Source: Gammaproteobacteria bacterium (lineage in GTDB: Bacteria > Pseudomonadota > Gammaproteobacteria > Steroidobacterales > Steroidobacteraceae). Taken from it: 42,360 nt of DNA. This document shows, in pieces, positions 1 to 9,238 of this stretch. Below the pieces are notes generated by a model. It was not told where the DNA came from. It searched no databases and saw only the letters and a program-made list of their open reading frames with translations. A program made the translations under genes and the position numbers. Where the stretch lies: the NCBI GenBank assembly GCA_021773365.1, contig JAJFKF010000070.1:1-42360 (forward strand), in the 5' to 3' direction. Every line of letters begins with the position of its first letter. The first letter of the stretch is position 1.

Positions 1-1
1 G

Positions 2-829
2 TACGCCATCGATGCGCAACACCTGCTCATCGTCACCAGCGACCGCATCTCCGCCTTCGACGTGGTGTTGCCCGATCCCATCCCGGACAAGGGTCAGGTA
101 CTGACACAGATCGCCAATTTCTGGTTTGCACGCACGCGGCACATCGTGCCCAATCAGCTGGCCGACATGCCGCTGGAGCAGGTCCTTGAACGGGCCACGG
201 ACGATGCAGCCGAACGCGAGCGGCTGCGCCCGCGCTCCATCGTGGTTCGTCGGCTCAGGGCGCTGCCGCTGGAGGCCGTGGTACGCGGCTACCTGATCGG
301 CTCGGGCTGGAAGGACTACCAGCGGGATGGATCAGTGTGTGGCATCGCACTGCCGCCCGGACTGCGGCAGGCCGACCGGCTGCCGCGGACTCTGTTCACT
401 CCGGCCACCAAGGCCCCGCGCGGCGAGCACGATGAGAACATCGACTTCGAAGCCGCCGTGAAGCTGATTGGCCGGCCACTGGCCGAGGAAGTGCGCCAGG
501 TGTCCATCCAGCTGTACGAATACGCCGCCGAGCATGCCCGCAATCGCGGCATCATCATCGCCGACACCAAGTTCGAATTCGGCCTGGACGACCAGGACCG
601 GCTGGTACTGATCGACGAGGTGCTGACGCCGGATTCCTCCCGTTTCTGGCCGGCCGAGACCTGGCAGCCCGGCGCCAGCCCGCCGAGCTTCGACAAACAA
701 TTCGTGCGCGACTACCTGGAAACCCTGGACTGGAACAAGAAGACGCCGGGGCCGGCGCTGCCGCCGGATATCATCGCGAGGACCAGCGAGAAGTATCGTG
801 AGGGGCTGCGGCGACTGACGGCGTCCTGA
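2..829 (+). CDS. purC: SAICAR synthase PurC, 5' end outside the window
   Basis: This is phosphoribosylaminoimidazole-succinocarboxamide synthase, the cytosolic purine-pathway enzyme that joins CAIR and aspartate using ATP. The reading frame is open from base 2, so the start codon lies upstream. The visible 275 residues begin with [20 protein letters not shown], the usual N-terminal strand of the family, so only about 20 residues are missing. Further family landmarks are [14 protein letters not shown], the substrate loop [20 protein letters not shown] and [17 protein letters not shown]. The length fits the roughly 300-residue proteobacterial/yeast ADE1 type rather than the shorter E. coli type. 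The purE-purK genes are 25 kb away, so the purine genes are not in one operon here. The stop is TGA at 827-829. Confidence 0.97.
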   Translation, partial: YAIDAQHLLIVTSDRISAFDVVLPDPIPDKGQVLTQIANFWFARTRHIVPNQLADMPLEQVLERATDDAAERERLRPRSIVVRRLRALPLEAVVRGYLIGSGWKDYQRDGSVCGIALPPGLRQADRLPRTLFTPATKAPRGEHDENIDFEAAVKLIGRPLAEEVRQVSIQLYEYAAEHARNRGIIIADTKFEFGLDDQDRLVLIDEVLTPDSSRFWPAETWQPGASPPSFDKQFVRDYLETLDWNKKTPGPALPPDIIARTSEKYREGLRRLTAS

Positions 830-928
830 CTCCACCAGTACCATGATGCCTGGCAGACAGCCTCCCGGTTTCCTTATGAACCTCGAAACTGCCAAACTGG
901 CCCTCCGCTACGCTCACGGGCACCACTG

Positions 929-2224
929 ATGTTCGCCCTGCAGGAACGTCTGGAAAAACTGCTCTTCGACCGCACGGCGGCTGCGGCCGGACGGGCCGTG
1001 TCACTGCTGCGCTATCCCTATGCGCTGATCCGCGACTTCATCCGCGGTGAGCTGAACCTGCGGGCCATGAGCCTGGTGTACACCACCCTGCTATCGGTGG
1101 TGCCGCTGCTGGCCTTCAGTTTTTCCATCTTCAAGGGTCTGGGAATTCACCGGAACCTGGAGCCGTTCGTCCACGAGTTCTTCCGCCCCCTGGGCGAGAA
1201 CGCCGAGGAGATGACCGGGCGGGTCATCAGTTTCGTGGAGAACATGAGCAGCGGCGTGCTCGGCACCCTGGGCTTGGCCTTCCTGCTGTTCAGCGTGATC
1301 TCCACCATCCAGAAGATCGAGGCCACGTTCAACTTCGTGTGGCGCGTGGAGCGGCCACGCAGCTTCGCGCGGCGCATCAGCGAGTATCTCAGCCTGATGA
1401 TCGTCGGGCCCATCATCGTGGTCGCCGCCCTCAGCCTGACCGCCTCGCTGGCCGATGTCACCTTCATCGAACAGCTGGCCGAGATCCAGCCCGTCGACAC
1501 CGCGCTGGTCGCCATCGGCAGGCTGGTGCCCTACGCCGCCGTCTCGCTGCTGTTTGCCTTCCTCTACGTGTTCATCCCCAACACCCGCGTGCGTGTCGTG
1601 CCGGCGCTGGCCGGCGGTCTGTTCGCGGGTGTGCTGTGGGCGGCGCTGGGCGCGGCCTTCACCGCCTTCATTGCCTACTCGACGCGCCTGTCGCTGGTGT
1701 ACACCAGCTTCTTCATTCTCTTCACGGCGCTGATCTGGATCTACATCTCCTGGCTCATCCTGCTGCTGGGCGCACAGCTGTCCTACTACGTGCAGCATCC
1801 GGAATGCATGCGCCGCGGCCAGCAGGAGCCGCGCCTCACCGCCAGTCTGGCCGAACAGCTGGCACTGAACACCATGTATCTCATCGCCAGGAGCTTCAAG
1901 AAGGGCGAGCCGGGGTGGTCGTTGAATCGTCTGGCCGAGCGGCTGGACGTGCCGGGCATGCTGCTGGGTCCGGTGATCCGATCGCTGGAGGGCGCGGGCC
2001 TGCTGGTGGCCACCGAGCAGGAGGTGCTGCTGCCGGGGCGCGACATTGCCGAGATGGAGTTGAGCGGAATCGTCGATGCAGCGCGGCGATATCACAAGGA
2101 CGAACCCACGGCGCATGTGCGCGGCTCACCGCGGGCGCAGCAGCTGGCACAGGAGATCGATGCGGCGCTGGGCGAGCGGCTGCAGGGTCGCACGTTGCGG
2201 TCGCTGGTGGAGGATGAGGACTGA
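929..2224 (+). CDS. YihY/BrkB-family inner membrane protein with C-terminal winged-helix-like tail
   Basis: This 431-residue protein belongs to the YihY/virulence factor BrkB family, once mislabelled ribonuclease BN; its function is not settled. The sequence shows about six hydrophobic segments between residues 40 and 285, including SLVYTTLLSVVPLLAFSFS near the start, which is the family signature, and a last segment WIYISWLILLLGAQLSYY. Residues from about 300 onward are soluble and contain a pattern (LNRLAERLDVPGMLLGPVI, then GAGLLV) typical of a winged-helix fold, a C-terminal extension seen in many long family members. The start ATG at 929 follows a 99-bp gap after purC with no strong ribosome binding site. 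The two genes may share a transcript but are not tightly coupled. Confidence 0.9.
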   Translation: MFALQERLEKLLFDRTAAAAGRAVSLLRYPYALIRDFIRGELNLRAMSLVYTTLLSVVPLLAFSFSIFKGLGIHRNLEPFVHEFFRPLGENAEEMTGRVISFVENMSSGVLGTLGLAFLLFSVISTIQKIEATFNFVWRVERPRSFARRISEYLSLMIVGPIIVVAALSLTASLADVTFIEQLAEIQPVDTALVAIGRLVPYAAVSLLFAFLYVFIPNTRVRVVPALAGGLFAGVLWAALGAAFTAFIAYSTRLSLVYTSFFILFTALIWIYISWLILLLGAQLSYYVQHPECMRRGQQEPRLTASLAEQLALNTMYLIARSFKKGEPGWSLNRLAERLDVPGMLLGPVIRSLEGAGLLVATEQEVLLPGRDIAEMELSGIVDAARRYHKDEPTAHVRGSPRAQQLAQEIDAALGERLQGRTLRSLVEDED

Positions 2225-2287
2225 GATTGCTGTGCCTGGCGTCCGGGCGCCAGCCTCCGAATTGCAGAATCCAGGTCCAGGGATAGA

Positions 2288-2461
2288 ATGCGGTTCATGG
2301 AATCACTGATCGCCAAGCAAGCCGAGCTCGCGTTAGTTGAAGCGACGCAGCGCCTCACACCCGAGGAGCGCCTGAACGCATTCCTGACCCATTGCCAGCT
2401 CATGATGGAACTGTACGAGGCAGGACAGAAGGCGCGAGCCCGACTGACTCCGGCCCCATGA
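2288..2461 (+). CDS. Small helical protein coupled to nucleotidyltransferase
   Basis: This is a 57-residue protein, mostly charged and predicted helical (MESLIAKQAELALVEATQ, then LTPEERLNAFLTHCQLMMEL). The ATG at 2288 has GGGA four bases upstream; an internal ATG at 2297 is the alternative. Its TGA overlaps the ATG of the next gene in an ATGA arrangement at 2458-2461, which normally means translational coupling. I do not recognise the family by name. The size, acidic/helical composition and coupling to a nucleotidyltransferase-fold protein fit the small partner of a two-gene module, possibly toxin-antitoxin, but this is inference from gene order. Confidence 0.7.
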   Translation: MRFMESLIAKQAELALVEATQRLTPEERLNAFLTHCQLMMELYEAGQKARARLTPAP

Positions 2462-3018
2462 GAACACAAAGATCCGGGCAGTCGGCGCTGCTGCTGCTTG
2501 ATGTGGTCGACATCCTTGAGCAGGCTCAGACCGGCTACGCCGTCATCGGCGCGCTTGCCGCCTCCGTGCATGGCGCGGTACGCGCAAGCATGGACGCGGA
2601 CCTTGTCCTGTCCACCGGCACTCAGGAACTCGGGGCACTGAAACATGCACTGGAAGCTGCCGGCTTCGACACAGTATTGAACCGCGGTGGCTTTGATGAC
2701 CCCATCCCGGCGATGCTGCGGCTGAACGACGTCCACGGCAACCGCGTGGATTTGCTTGCAGGCATACGCGGCCTGGAACCTGCTGCTTTTTCGCGGACAG
2801 TGGATATTCCTTTTCAAGGCCGGACGCTGCACTTCATTGGTCGCGAAGATTTCATCGCCATGAAAACCTTCGCGGGAGGACCGCAGGACCTGGTAGATGC
2901 TGCCCGGGCACTTGCCGCGGCGGGACAGCATCTGGATATGGCGTTACTTCAGCGGCTGTGCCGGCGATATGGAAGCGACGCAGCAGTAGCGCTGGAGAAG
3001 CTTCTCAACGAACAGTAG
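2458..3018 (+). CDS. Nucleotidyltransferase-fold protein (AbiEii/DUF6036-like)
   Basis: This 186-residue protein shows the core of the minimal nucleotidyltransferase fold: a turn YAVIGALAASVHG, then RASMDADLVL carrying the paired acidic residues (DxD) that normally bind metal, then a later acidic strand NRVDLLAG. The glycine motif is GA rather than the usual GS/GG, so activity is not certain. The family includes the AbiEii-type toxins and uncharacterised nucleotidyltransferases that modify RNA, protein or small molecules. I start it at ATG 2458, which overlaps the stop of the small upstream gene; a longer open frame begins at 2392 but would overlap that gene extensively. It ends 11 bp before the convergent BtuF-like gene. 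Confidence 0.75.
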   Translation: MRTQRSGQSALLLLDVVDILEQAQTGYAVIGALAASVHGAVRASMDADLVLSTGTQELGALKHALEAAGFDTVLNRGGFDDPIPAMLRLNDVHGNRVDLLAGIRGLEPAAFSRTVDIPFQGRTLHFIGREDFIAMKTFAGGPQDLVDAARALAAAGQHLDMALLQRLCRRYGSDAAVALEKLLNEQ

Positions 3019-3029
3019 TCAGTGGACGC

Positions 3030-3815
3030 TCACCCGTTCCACTGCCGGACGCGGCTATGGATCTCATCGACGCCTTCCGTCAGCGCCGCTGGGCCAGGCT
3101 GCAGGATCAGGGATGACTTGATCTCGTAGAGGTGTTCATTGCGCACGGCCGGCACATCCTGCCAGCCCGGTCGGGCCGCCACGCGCTCGGGGCGGAATTT
3201 CTTGCCGCACCAGGAACCGAGGATGATGTCCGGCGCGCGGCGCGGCACTTCGGCCGGGTCGGCGATGATGCGGTTTTTGCCCAGCGATTCGGCGGCCAGT
3301 TCGGGAAAGCAGTCCTCGCCGCCGGCGATGGCAATCAGCTCCGACACCCAGCGGATACCGCTGATCTGCGGTTCGTCCCATTCCTCGAAATACACGCGCG
3401 GGCGGCGCGGCAGCGCCGCTGCCGACGTCCGGATCTCATCGAGATGGGTTTCGAGCCGTCCGGCCAGCGCAACCGCCTTCGCTTCACAGCCGACCATGCC
3501 GCCCAGGATGCGGATGGTGCGCAGGATTTCCGCCACGCTGCGATGATTGAAGACATGCACCTCGATGCCGGCGCGGATGAGTTCGGCGGCGATGTCGGCC
3601 TGCAGGTCAGAGAAGCCCAGCACCAGGTCGGGCTTGAGGGCGAGGATCCTGTCGATCTTTGCGCTGGTGAAAGCCGAGACCTTCGGCTTCTCCTTGCGCG
3701 CCCGCGCCGGGCGAACGGTGAAGCCGGAGATGCCGACGATGCGCCGCTCCTCGCCGAGCAGGTACAGGGTTTCGGTGGTTTCTTCGGTGAGGCAGATGAT
3801 GCGTTCGGGATACAT
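3030..3815 (-). CDS. BtuF-like cobalamin/metal-chelate binding protein without signal peptide
   Basis: This is a 261-residue protein of the periplasmic binding protein 2 (BtuF/FhuD) fold. It opens with RIICLTEETTETLYLLGE, the class III binding-protein start, then VSAFTSAKIDRILALKPDLV and FNHRSVAEILRTIRILGG, and later RVYFEEWDEPQ and WVSELIAIAGG. Proteins of this kind usually capture cobalamin or iron chelates for an ABC importer. Unlike BtuF it starts directly with the mature fold (MYPERIICL) and shows no signal peptide, and no permease or ATPase gene is nearby. Many proteobacteria carry such a stand-alone version, often annotated cobalamin-binding protein. The TonB receptor begins its coding region a few kilobases away on the same strand, but no operon is evident. 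Confidence 0.85.
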   Translation of the reverse strand: MYPERIICLTEETTETLYLLGEERRIVGISGFTVRPARARKEKPKVSAFTSAKIDRILALKPDLVLGFSDLQADIAAELIRAGIEVHVFNHRSVAEILRTIRILGGMVGCEAKAVALAGRLETHLDEIRTSAAALPRRPRVYFEEWDEPQISGIRWVSELIAIAGGEDCFPELAAESLGKNRIIADPAEVPRRAPDIILGSWCGKKFRPERVAARPGWQDVPAVRNEHLYEIKSSLILQPGPAALTEGVDEIHSRVRQWNG

Positions 3816-3880
3816 GCCTCAATGCTTGCCCCATGGACCGGAAATCGCAAGCCATCCATGGCCAGCCGGCGATCAGGCTG

Positions 3881-4144
3881 ATGGAGGTTACAGTGGAAGA
3901 ACGAATGGCGAAGCTCGAGGCCAACGTCGAGCACATCCGGTCCGGTATGGGTGACATGAAGCTCGACATCCGCCGGCTCAGCGAGAAAACCGACGACATC
4001 AAGGAGAGCGTGGGCGCACTGGCGCTGCACGTGGAGAAGTCCTTCTCCGAGCTGAAGGTCAGCCGGGCGATGGACCGGGTGTGGTTCCTGCTTATGTCCG
4101 CCGCACTGCTCGGCATCATGGCGCGGGCGTTCGAGTGGATCTGA
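3881..4144 (+). CDS. Small coiled-coil protein with C-terminal membrane anchor
   Basis: This is an 87-residue protein of unknown function. Residues 1-60 form a heptad-like charged helix (MAKLEANVEHIRSGMGDMKL, then KTDDIKESVGALALHVEKS) and the last 20 residues are hydrophobic (VWFLLMSAALLGIMARAF), ending in WI. The layout resembles small XhlA/haemolysin-type or DUF1640-like helical membrane proteins. Start sites at 3833, 3881 and 3905 are all in frame; 3881 is preferred because 3833 would leave only 17 bp to the divergent BtuF-like gene. It converges on the TonB receptor with a gap of 24 bp. Confidence 0.65.
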   Translation: MEVTVEERMAKLEANVEHIRSGMGDMKLDIRRLSEKTDDIKESVGALALHVEKSFSELKVSRAMDRVWFLLMSAALLGIMARAFEWI

Positions 4145-4168
4145 GCGCCCGCGCCATGTCGGAGCGGA

Positions 4169-7100
4169 TCAGCGCCCGAAGCGCTTGGTGAAGGCGATGG
4201 AGTAGCGCCGCAGGCGCGCATCGCCCTCGGTGGCGTAGCCGGCGGCCAGCGTGGTGGCGCTGGCCAGGATGGGCGGGCTGGTATTGAGTACGTTCTGCAC
4301 CGACACCTGCAGCTCGGTGTTCTGCAGCAGGCCGCGGGCGAAGCCGGGTGCGCTGTCGAATCGGTAGCGGCCGTAGACATCGTGATAGGTCTGCGTGGGG
4401 ATCAATGCAGAACCCTGGTCGAGGATCGCCGCGTCGCGGCTCGCCGTCGAAGCGGTGATCGTATACACCCGCGAGGCATCGTAGTACTGCAGGTTCCAGC
4501 CCAGCTCCAGTGGGCCACGGCTCCAGCGCAGTCCCGCGTTGGCGCGCCACTTCAGCGGACCATTGCTGTAGCCCACGGTGTTGAGTTCCTGCGTGTCCGG
4601 TGCAGGCTGCTGCGCCAGCCGCGGCTGTACGGTGGCGATCACATGGGCCGCGAAGTCGCCGAGGTGCGTCTGCCAGGTGTAGTCGGCCTGGATGTCCACG
4701 GCTTCCATCAGGCTGTGGGCGATATTGACGAATCCCGTATTCAACTCACGAATCGTGCCGCCGGTGTAACCCAGCGCCTCGTCCGCCGGTGTCAGCGGAT
4801 TGCGCACGATGGCGCCGGGAAAGCTGTCTGCCAGATCGATCAGCACCTGGGTATTCAGGAAACCGATCTCATCGATCTTCTCGATGCGGGTGTAGTCCAG
4901 CGACAGCCTCAGGCCCGGCAGGCGTGCCGGGGTGAGAATCGCCCCCGCCGACCAGCTCTGCGAGTGCTCCGGGCGCAGCGCCAGGCTGCCGGCGATAGAG
5001 GATTTCTCGACCGTGGCGCCGGTGATGAGCTCGCCATTGCGTTTGGGGTCCCTGTACCCCGCGAACGCAAGTATGAACGGCGGGAGGTCACCTTCGGAGA
5101 GCTGAATGGGCGATGGCGGCAGTATCCCTTCGCCATAGCTGACGCGCAGCGCCAGGCTATCCATGGGTGTGTAGCGCACGCCCAGGGTGTACTGATGGCC
5201 GGTGACCTCATTGAACTGCATCGGCCCATCCGGAAAAGGTCCGTCGGCAGAGGGTACGGTCACTTGTGAGCCATAAGGGTTCGTACCGGTGCGGGTGGCA
5301 TCGTGGCGATAGGAGGCCTGCAGATCCAGGCCGAGCAGCCCCCGCTGCGCATTGGCCGCCGACACCAGCGGTGCGGTCAGCTCGGTATACACGCTCTCGG
5401 TGGTCGAACCAATTTCAGGATAGTAGGTATAAGTCGGAGTGGTCGTGGCCTGGGTAAATGTGGTCTGGAGCCGATCCCCGGTGTACTGCTCACGCCTCTC
5501 CAGCAGCGCGGCCAGCCGCAGCGGCCCACCTGCCAGGTTCAACAGCGGGCCGGCTATCCGCAGCGTGGCGTTCTTCTGCTCCGACGGCCATTCTGCCCCC
5601 CGGAAATCACGTTGTCCCGCACCGCCCGGAATGTAGCCGGAAAAGTCCAGCGGATAGGCATTCACATCGCTCAGGGGATTGAGCCGCCCGTCGATCAGGG
5701 CCGCGGCGCCGTCCGCAGTAAACAAGTCCGCCGGCCAGTCAGACGTGGTATTCGAGCGGCTCCAGCTATATTCAGGTTGCACCGTCCACTGCCGCGGCAG
5801 GCGCACGATCAGTCCGCCGCCGACCTGCTCCGTCAATGAATCAGAGTGGGTCCGCAGCCGGCTGCCATCGTACCCGGGCTGGGGAATGGACAGCCTCACG
5901 GCCTCGGTGAAGGGATTGTTCGCCCCCACCGGCAGGATGAGATTGGCATCGCTCAAGGCCAAGCTGCTCCCCATGCGCAATGAGCGGCGGTCATAGCGGG
6001 AGACCTCGACGAAGGTCTCGATACGATCGGTAAACTCGCGCCGCAGATTCAGCGCCAGGGAGCGGACCGTGGGCGAAAAAACCAGCGAGTACTGCTTGCC
6101 GCGGGAATCGTTGGGCAGATCCAGGTTGTAGTGCCCGGCGGTGCCCAGAAAGGCCGCGCCATTGTCACTGGCCGGGCCCGCATACCCCACCGGCACATGG
6201 GCGATGGGTGAGTTCAGCGAACCACCATCGAGCAGCTCCAGGTCGTTGCCACTGACACTCCTCACATTGGTGGTGTAGCCGTACACCGGCTCGCTTGCGG
6301 CAAAGGCCGCACGATTGTTCTGCTCCTGCAGGCGGCGGGAGCGGACCGTGAACTCCCGGTCGCCGAGGTACAGGGGATTGCCGTCACGGTAGCTCGCCAT
6401 CACCATCACACGGGTGCGTCCGCCTTCCAGGGTGAAGCCACCGGTGGCATCCAGCCGGCGCTCGGCGCCGCCGCCGGCAAAGGTGCCATCGTAGCGGGCG
6501 CTGAGTTCCAGATCGTTGTAATTGCGTTTCAGGATGATGTTCAACACCCCGCCGGTGGCGCCGCCGCCGTAGATGCCGCCCGCCGTGGAAGGCAGGATCT
6601 CGATGCGCTCCACCGCGGAAATCGGGATGCCGCTGATGTCCGGCTGAACGGTGTCAGCGTCAGTGGCCACGCCCGGCATGCGCCGGCCGTTGACCAGGAT
6701 CAGGGTCTGATCGGCCCCCAGGCCGCGCAGGTCGATGGTGCTTTGATTGCCCATCGAAAAACTGCTTAAGCTCTGGCTATTGCTGGCCCGCGACTGGTTC
6801 ATCGGCAGGCGGGTCTTCAGGAAGGTCTCCAGGTCCGGCGCCATGGAGCGGCTGATCTCCTCCGCATCGAACACCACGTAGGGCTGCACATCGTCTTCAG
6901 TGCGGCGGATGTCGGTGTTGCCGCTGCGCGCGCCCTTGACCAGGATTTCGGGGATGCCTTTGGTGTTTTCTGCACCGGCATCACCAACCGAGGCAGCTGG
7001 TGCTTTAGTCTCTGTCGCAGAGTTGGCGGCAGTTTGCTGCGGAGCCACCTGTACCACACGTAGCCCCTTGCTCTCGGAGCGCTGCTGCGATATCGAGGCC

Positions 7101-7444
7101 GTACCGGCCGGCCCCGCGCCCGCCGCCTTGGTCCGGATGGCAATGGTGCGCTCATCGAGATACTCGTAGCGAAGTTCCGTATTCGACAGCAGGCGGGCAA
7201 GCGCATCATCGGCGCTGAAGGCGCCGATTAGCCGCGGCGCGGTGAGGTTCTCGGCTACCTCTTCGGCGGTGTAGACCACCTGCAGCCCGGTCTGGCGGCC
7301 GAGCGCGGCCAGTGCGTCGCGTAGCGGCTGGGCCGGAATGTTCAGTTCGGTGCGCGTGCCCTGGTCGGCCTGCGCAGGCGCGGCAAGCGCGCACAGCAAG
7401 ACGATGGCGGCGGCAAGACTGGTGATTAATCGTGTCAAAGTCAT
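4169..7444 (-). CDS. TonB-dependent transducer receptor with STN domain (FecA type)
   Basis: This 1091-residue outer-membrane receptor begins with a clear signal peptide (MTLTRLITSLAAAIVLLCAL, cleavage after AQA). An STN signalling domain follows at about residues 30-105 (LNIPAQPLRDALAALGRQTG, then DDALARLLSNTELRYEYLD). The plug includes STIDLRGLGADQTLILVNGR and IERIEILP-like GGIYGGGATGGVLNIILKR, and a long 22-strand-type barrel ends in RRYSIAFTKRFGR with a terminal aromatic-containing strand. The start is set at 7444: the preceding GGGGAA lies seven bases upstream, and upstream residues in the same frame show no receptor features. The STN domain and the divergent sigma/anti-sigma genes define a cell-surface signalling system in which substrate binding outside switches on transcription. 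The substrate cannot be read from the sequence. Confidence 0.92.
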   Translation of the reverse strand: MTLTRLITSLAAAIVLLCALAAPAQADQGTRTELNIPAQPLRDALAALGRQTGLQVVYTAEEVAENLTAPRLIGAFSADDALARLLSNTELRYEYLDERTIAIRTKAAGAGPAGTASISQQRSESKGLRVVQVAPQQTAANSATETKAPAASVGDAGAENTKGIPEILVKGARSGNTDIRRTEDDVQPYVVFDAEEISRSMAPDLETFLKTRLPMNQSRASNSQSLSSFSMGNQSTIDLRGLGADQTLILVNGRRMPGVATDADTVQPDISGIPISAVERIEILPSTAGGIYGGGATGGVLNIILKRNYNDLELSARYDGTFAGGGAERRLDATGGFTLEGGRTRVMVMASYRDGNPLYLGDREFTVRSRRLQEQNNRAAFAASEPVYGYTTNVRSVSGNDLELLDGGSLNSPIAHVPVGYAGPASDNGAAFLGTAGHYNLDLPNDSRGKQYSLVFSPTVRSLALNLRREFTDRIETFVEVSRYDRRSLRMGSSLALSDANLILPVGANNPFTEAVRLSIPQPGYDGSRLRTHSDSLTEQVGGGLIVRLPRQWTVQPEYSWSRSNTTSDWPADLFTADGAAALIDGRLNPLSDVNAYPLDFSGYIPGGAGQRDFRGAEWPSEQKNATLRIAGPLLNLAGGPLRLAALLERREQYTGDRLQTTFTQATTTPTYTYYPEIGSTTESVYTELTAPLVSAANAQRGLLGLDLQASYRHDATRTGTNPYGSQVTVPSADGPFPDGPMQFNEVTGHQYTLGVRYTPMDSLALRVSYGEGILPPSPIQLSEGDLPPFILAFAGYRDPKRNGELITGATVEKSSIAGSLALRPEHSQSWSAGAILTPARLPGLRLSLDYTRIEKIDEIGFLNTQVLIDLADSFPGAIVRNPLTPADEALGYTGGTIRELNTGFVNIAHSLMEAVDIQADYTWQTHLGDFAAHVIATVQPRLAQQPAPDTQELNTVGYSNGPLKWRANAGLRWSRGPLELGWNLQYYDASRVYTITASTASRDAAILDQGSALIPTQTYHDVYGRYRFDSAPGFARGLLQNTELQVSVQNVLNTSPPILASATTLAAGYATEGDARLRRYSIAFTKRFGR

Positions 7445-7598
7445 GTGTGCGTTCCCCTGGTGGCAGGATCGGCAGGAAATGATCCAATGGCCTATGCTGC
7501 TGTAGAGGGGGCCCGGCGCGTAAATCCGGTACATCATGGCGCCGGGAACTACCGGATTCTCCACGCTGCAACGCTCTACGTCATCGGGAAAGTCGAAA
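7445..7598. promoter_or_regulatory. Divergent control region between TonB receptor and ECF sigma factor
   Basis: The 154 bp between the receptor start (7444, leftward) and the sigma factor start (7599, rightward) must hold both promoters. I see ribosome binding sites for both genes (GGGGAA leftward, GGGAAAG rightward) but no convincing sigma-70 pair. In FecI-type systems the receptor promoter is normally read by the ECF sigma factor itself, whose sites I cannot assign without a set of relatives. Confidence 0.5.
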
Positions 7599-8150
7599 AT
7601 GGGCGAAATGACGGACATCGAGGGCAATACCGCAGCTGCTCCGGGCGCGCTGACCGTGTCGGTTTTCGGCCGCTACGGGCGGGAACTGCACCGTTATCTG
7701 GCGCGGCGGCTGCGCCGCCCGGCCGATGCCGACGACCTGGCGCAGGAGGTGTACCTGCGCCTGCTGCGGCGCAACCGCGACGAGGCGGTGGCCAATCCGC
7801 GGGCTTATGTCTACCGCATCGCCTCACATGTGGTCTCGGAGTTCCAATCCCGCACCGCCCATGGCGAAGACCACGTGACTTTCAGCTCCGAGGCCGTCGA
7901 GCACCTAGACCGCCATCCGCCGGAGGTTGCGAGCGAGGACGAACTGGCCGAGCGGCTGCACCTGCAGCGCGAAATACAGCAGGCGCTGTCGCAGCTGCCG
8001 CCCACGCACCAGGCCATCTTCCTGCTGCACAAACGCGACGGGCACTCCCACGAGGAGATCGCCCGCAAACTTGAAGTCTCCATGCACACCGTGGAGAAAT
8101 ACCTGGTGCAGGCCAAGGCGCGGTTGAGGGCCATGACATGGGATCGATAA
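7599..8150 (+). CDS. ECF sigma factor, FecI family
   Basis: This is a 183-residue extracytoplasmic-function sigma factor. Region 2 is visible as FGRYGRELHRYLARRLRR followed by DADDLAQEVYLRLLRR, which binds core polymerase and the -10 element. Region 4 is ALSQLPPTHQAIFLLHKRDG with the helix-turn-helix HEEIARKLEVSMHTVEKYLV, which reads the -35. The frame is open from 7536, but ATG 7599 has GGGAAAG about six bases upstream and gives the normal family length; ATG 7608 is an alternative. It overlaps the FecR gene by one base (TAATG), so the two are translated together. It should direct transcription of the divergent TonB receptor gene. Confidence 0.92.
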   Translation: MGEMTDIEGNTAAAPGALTVSVFGRYGRELHRYLARRLRRPADADDLAQEVYLRLLRRNRDEAVANPRAYVYRIASHVVSEFQSRTAHGEDHVTFSSEAVEHLDRHPPEVASEDELAERLHLQREIQQALSQLPPTHQAIFLLHKRDGHSHEEIARKLEVSMHTVEKYLVQAKARLRAMTWDR

Positions 8151-9238
8151 TGCGCGAAGAAGACGGACTGAGAATTGCCGAACGCGCGGCCTACTGGCAT
8201 ATGGCGCTCAATCGCGGTGGCGCGCGACGCGCTGGCGAAGTGGAACTGGCGCAGTTCATGAGCTGGCTGGAAGAGTCGCCGCTGCATGTGCGCGAGTTTC
8301 TGCTGCAGCAGGCCTGGGAGATTCAGACCAATGGCATCGACGGGCAGCGCCGCATCGACGTGGATGCGCTGCTCGCGCGGGGCGCCGGCAATATCCTGCC
8401 CCTGCCGCAATCGGCGCCGGTGGCCGGGCCGCATCTGCCTGTCCGTGATGCTGTTCCTGCGATACCGGGGCGGCACTCACCACACGCGCACTCCTCCGCG
8501 CACGCTGCTCGCCGCCAACCCGGACGCTGGCGCTGGGCGGCCGCCGCGGTTGCGACCATCGGCACATTGGCAGTGATCTCCTGGCAGCTGCTGTCCGGAC
8601 AGACCTACTCCACCACCTTTGGTGAGCTGCGCACGGTTGAACTGACCGATGGCTCCACCATACAGCTCAGCACCCGATCCACGGTGAAGGTGGCCTTCTC
8701 GGGCGAGGCGCGTGAGATCAGCCTGCTCGCCGGTGAGGCGCTGTTCGACGTGGCGCCCGATGCGACGCGGCCGTTCCGTGTACACGCCGGACAGCACGTG
8801 ATCCAGGCCGTCGGCACGCAGTTCACCGTCAATCGCCGCCCGCTGGGCACGGTGGTATCGGTGGTGCAGGGCGCGGTGCGCGTGCTGCCCGAGGCCAGCG
8901 CGGCCGGCAGTGGCGCCGACACCCTGCTGTCGGCGGGCGAGGAAGTCATCGTCGAGCCCGATGGCCGCCTGCAGCGGCGCGAGCCGGTGCAGAACATCGA
9001 GATGGTCGCCTGGCGCGAGCGCCGCCTGGTATTCCGCGACGACGCGCTGGCCGACATCGCCGCGGAGTTCAACCGTTACAACCGCGGCACGCAGATCATG
9101 GTCGAGGGCGAGACGGCGCGCAACAAACGCTACGGCGGCATCTTCGACGCCGATGACCCGGAAGCCATCGTGCGCTTCGTGGCACAGGACCCGGCGCTGA
9201 CGATACGGCGGGAAGGCGAACGCATCGTCATTCGCTGA
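8150..9238 (+). CDS. FecR-family anti-sigma factor/transducer
   Basis: This 362-residue inner-membrane protein relays the signal from the TonB receptor to the sigma factor. The cytoplasmic N-terminal DUF4880 domain is visible (AAYWHMALNRGG, then LAQFMSWLEESPLHVREFL). A single membrane helix follows at about residues 124-146 (WAAAAVATIGTLAVISW), then the periplasmic FecR domain (GELRTVELTDGSTIQLSTRS, RPFRVHAGQHVIQAVGTQF). The C-terminal DUF4974/STN-like region is ERRLVFRDDALADIAAEFNR. An upstream in-frame ATG at 8138 is possible, but 8150 forms the TAATG overlap. Its last 81 coding bases plus 20 bases beyond the stop are repeated at 10937-11037, on the other side of hipBA. Confidence 0.92.
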   Translation: MREEDGLRIAERAAYWHMALNRGGARRAGEVELAQFMSWLEESPLHVREFLLQQAWEIQTNGIDGQRRIDVDALLARGAGNILPLPQSAPVAGPHLPVRDAVPAIPGRHSPHAHSSAHAARRQPGRWRWAAAAVATIGTLAVISWQLLSGQTYSTTFGELRTVELTDGSTIQLSTRSTVKVAFSGEAREISLLAGEALFDVAPDATRPFRVHAGQHVIQAVGTQFTVNRRPLGTVVSVVQGAVRVLPEASAAGSGADTLLSAGEEVIVEPDGRLQRREPVQNIEMVAWRERRLVFRDDALADIAAEFNRYNRGTQIMVEGETARNKRYGGIFDADDPEAIVRFVAQDPALTIRREGERIVIR

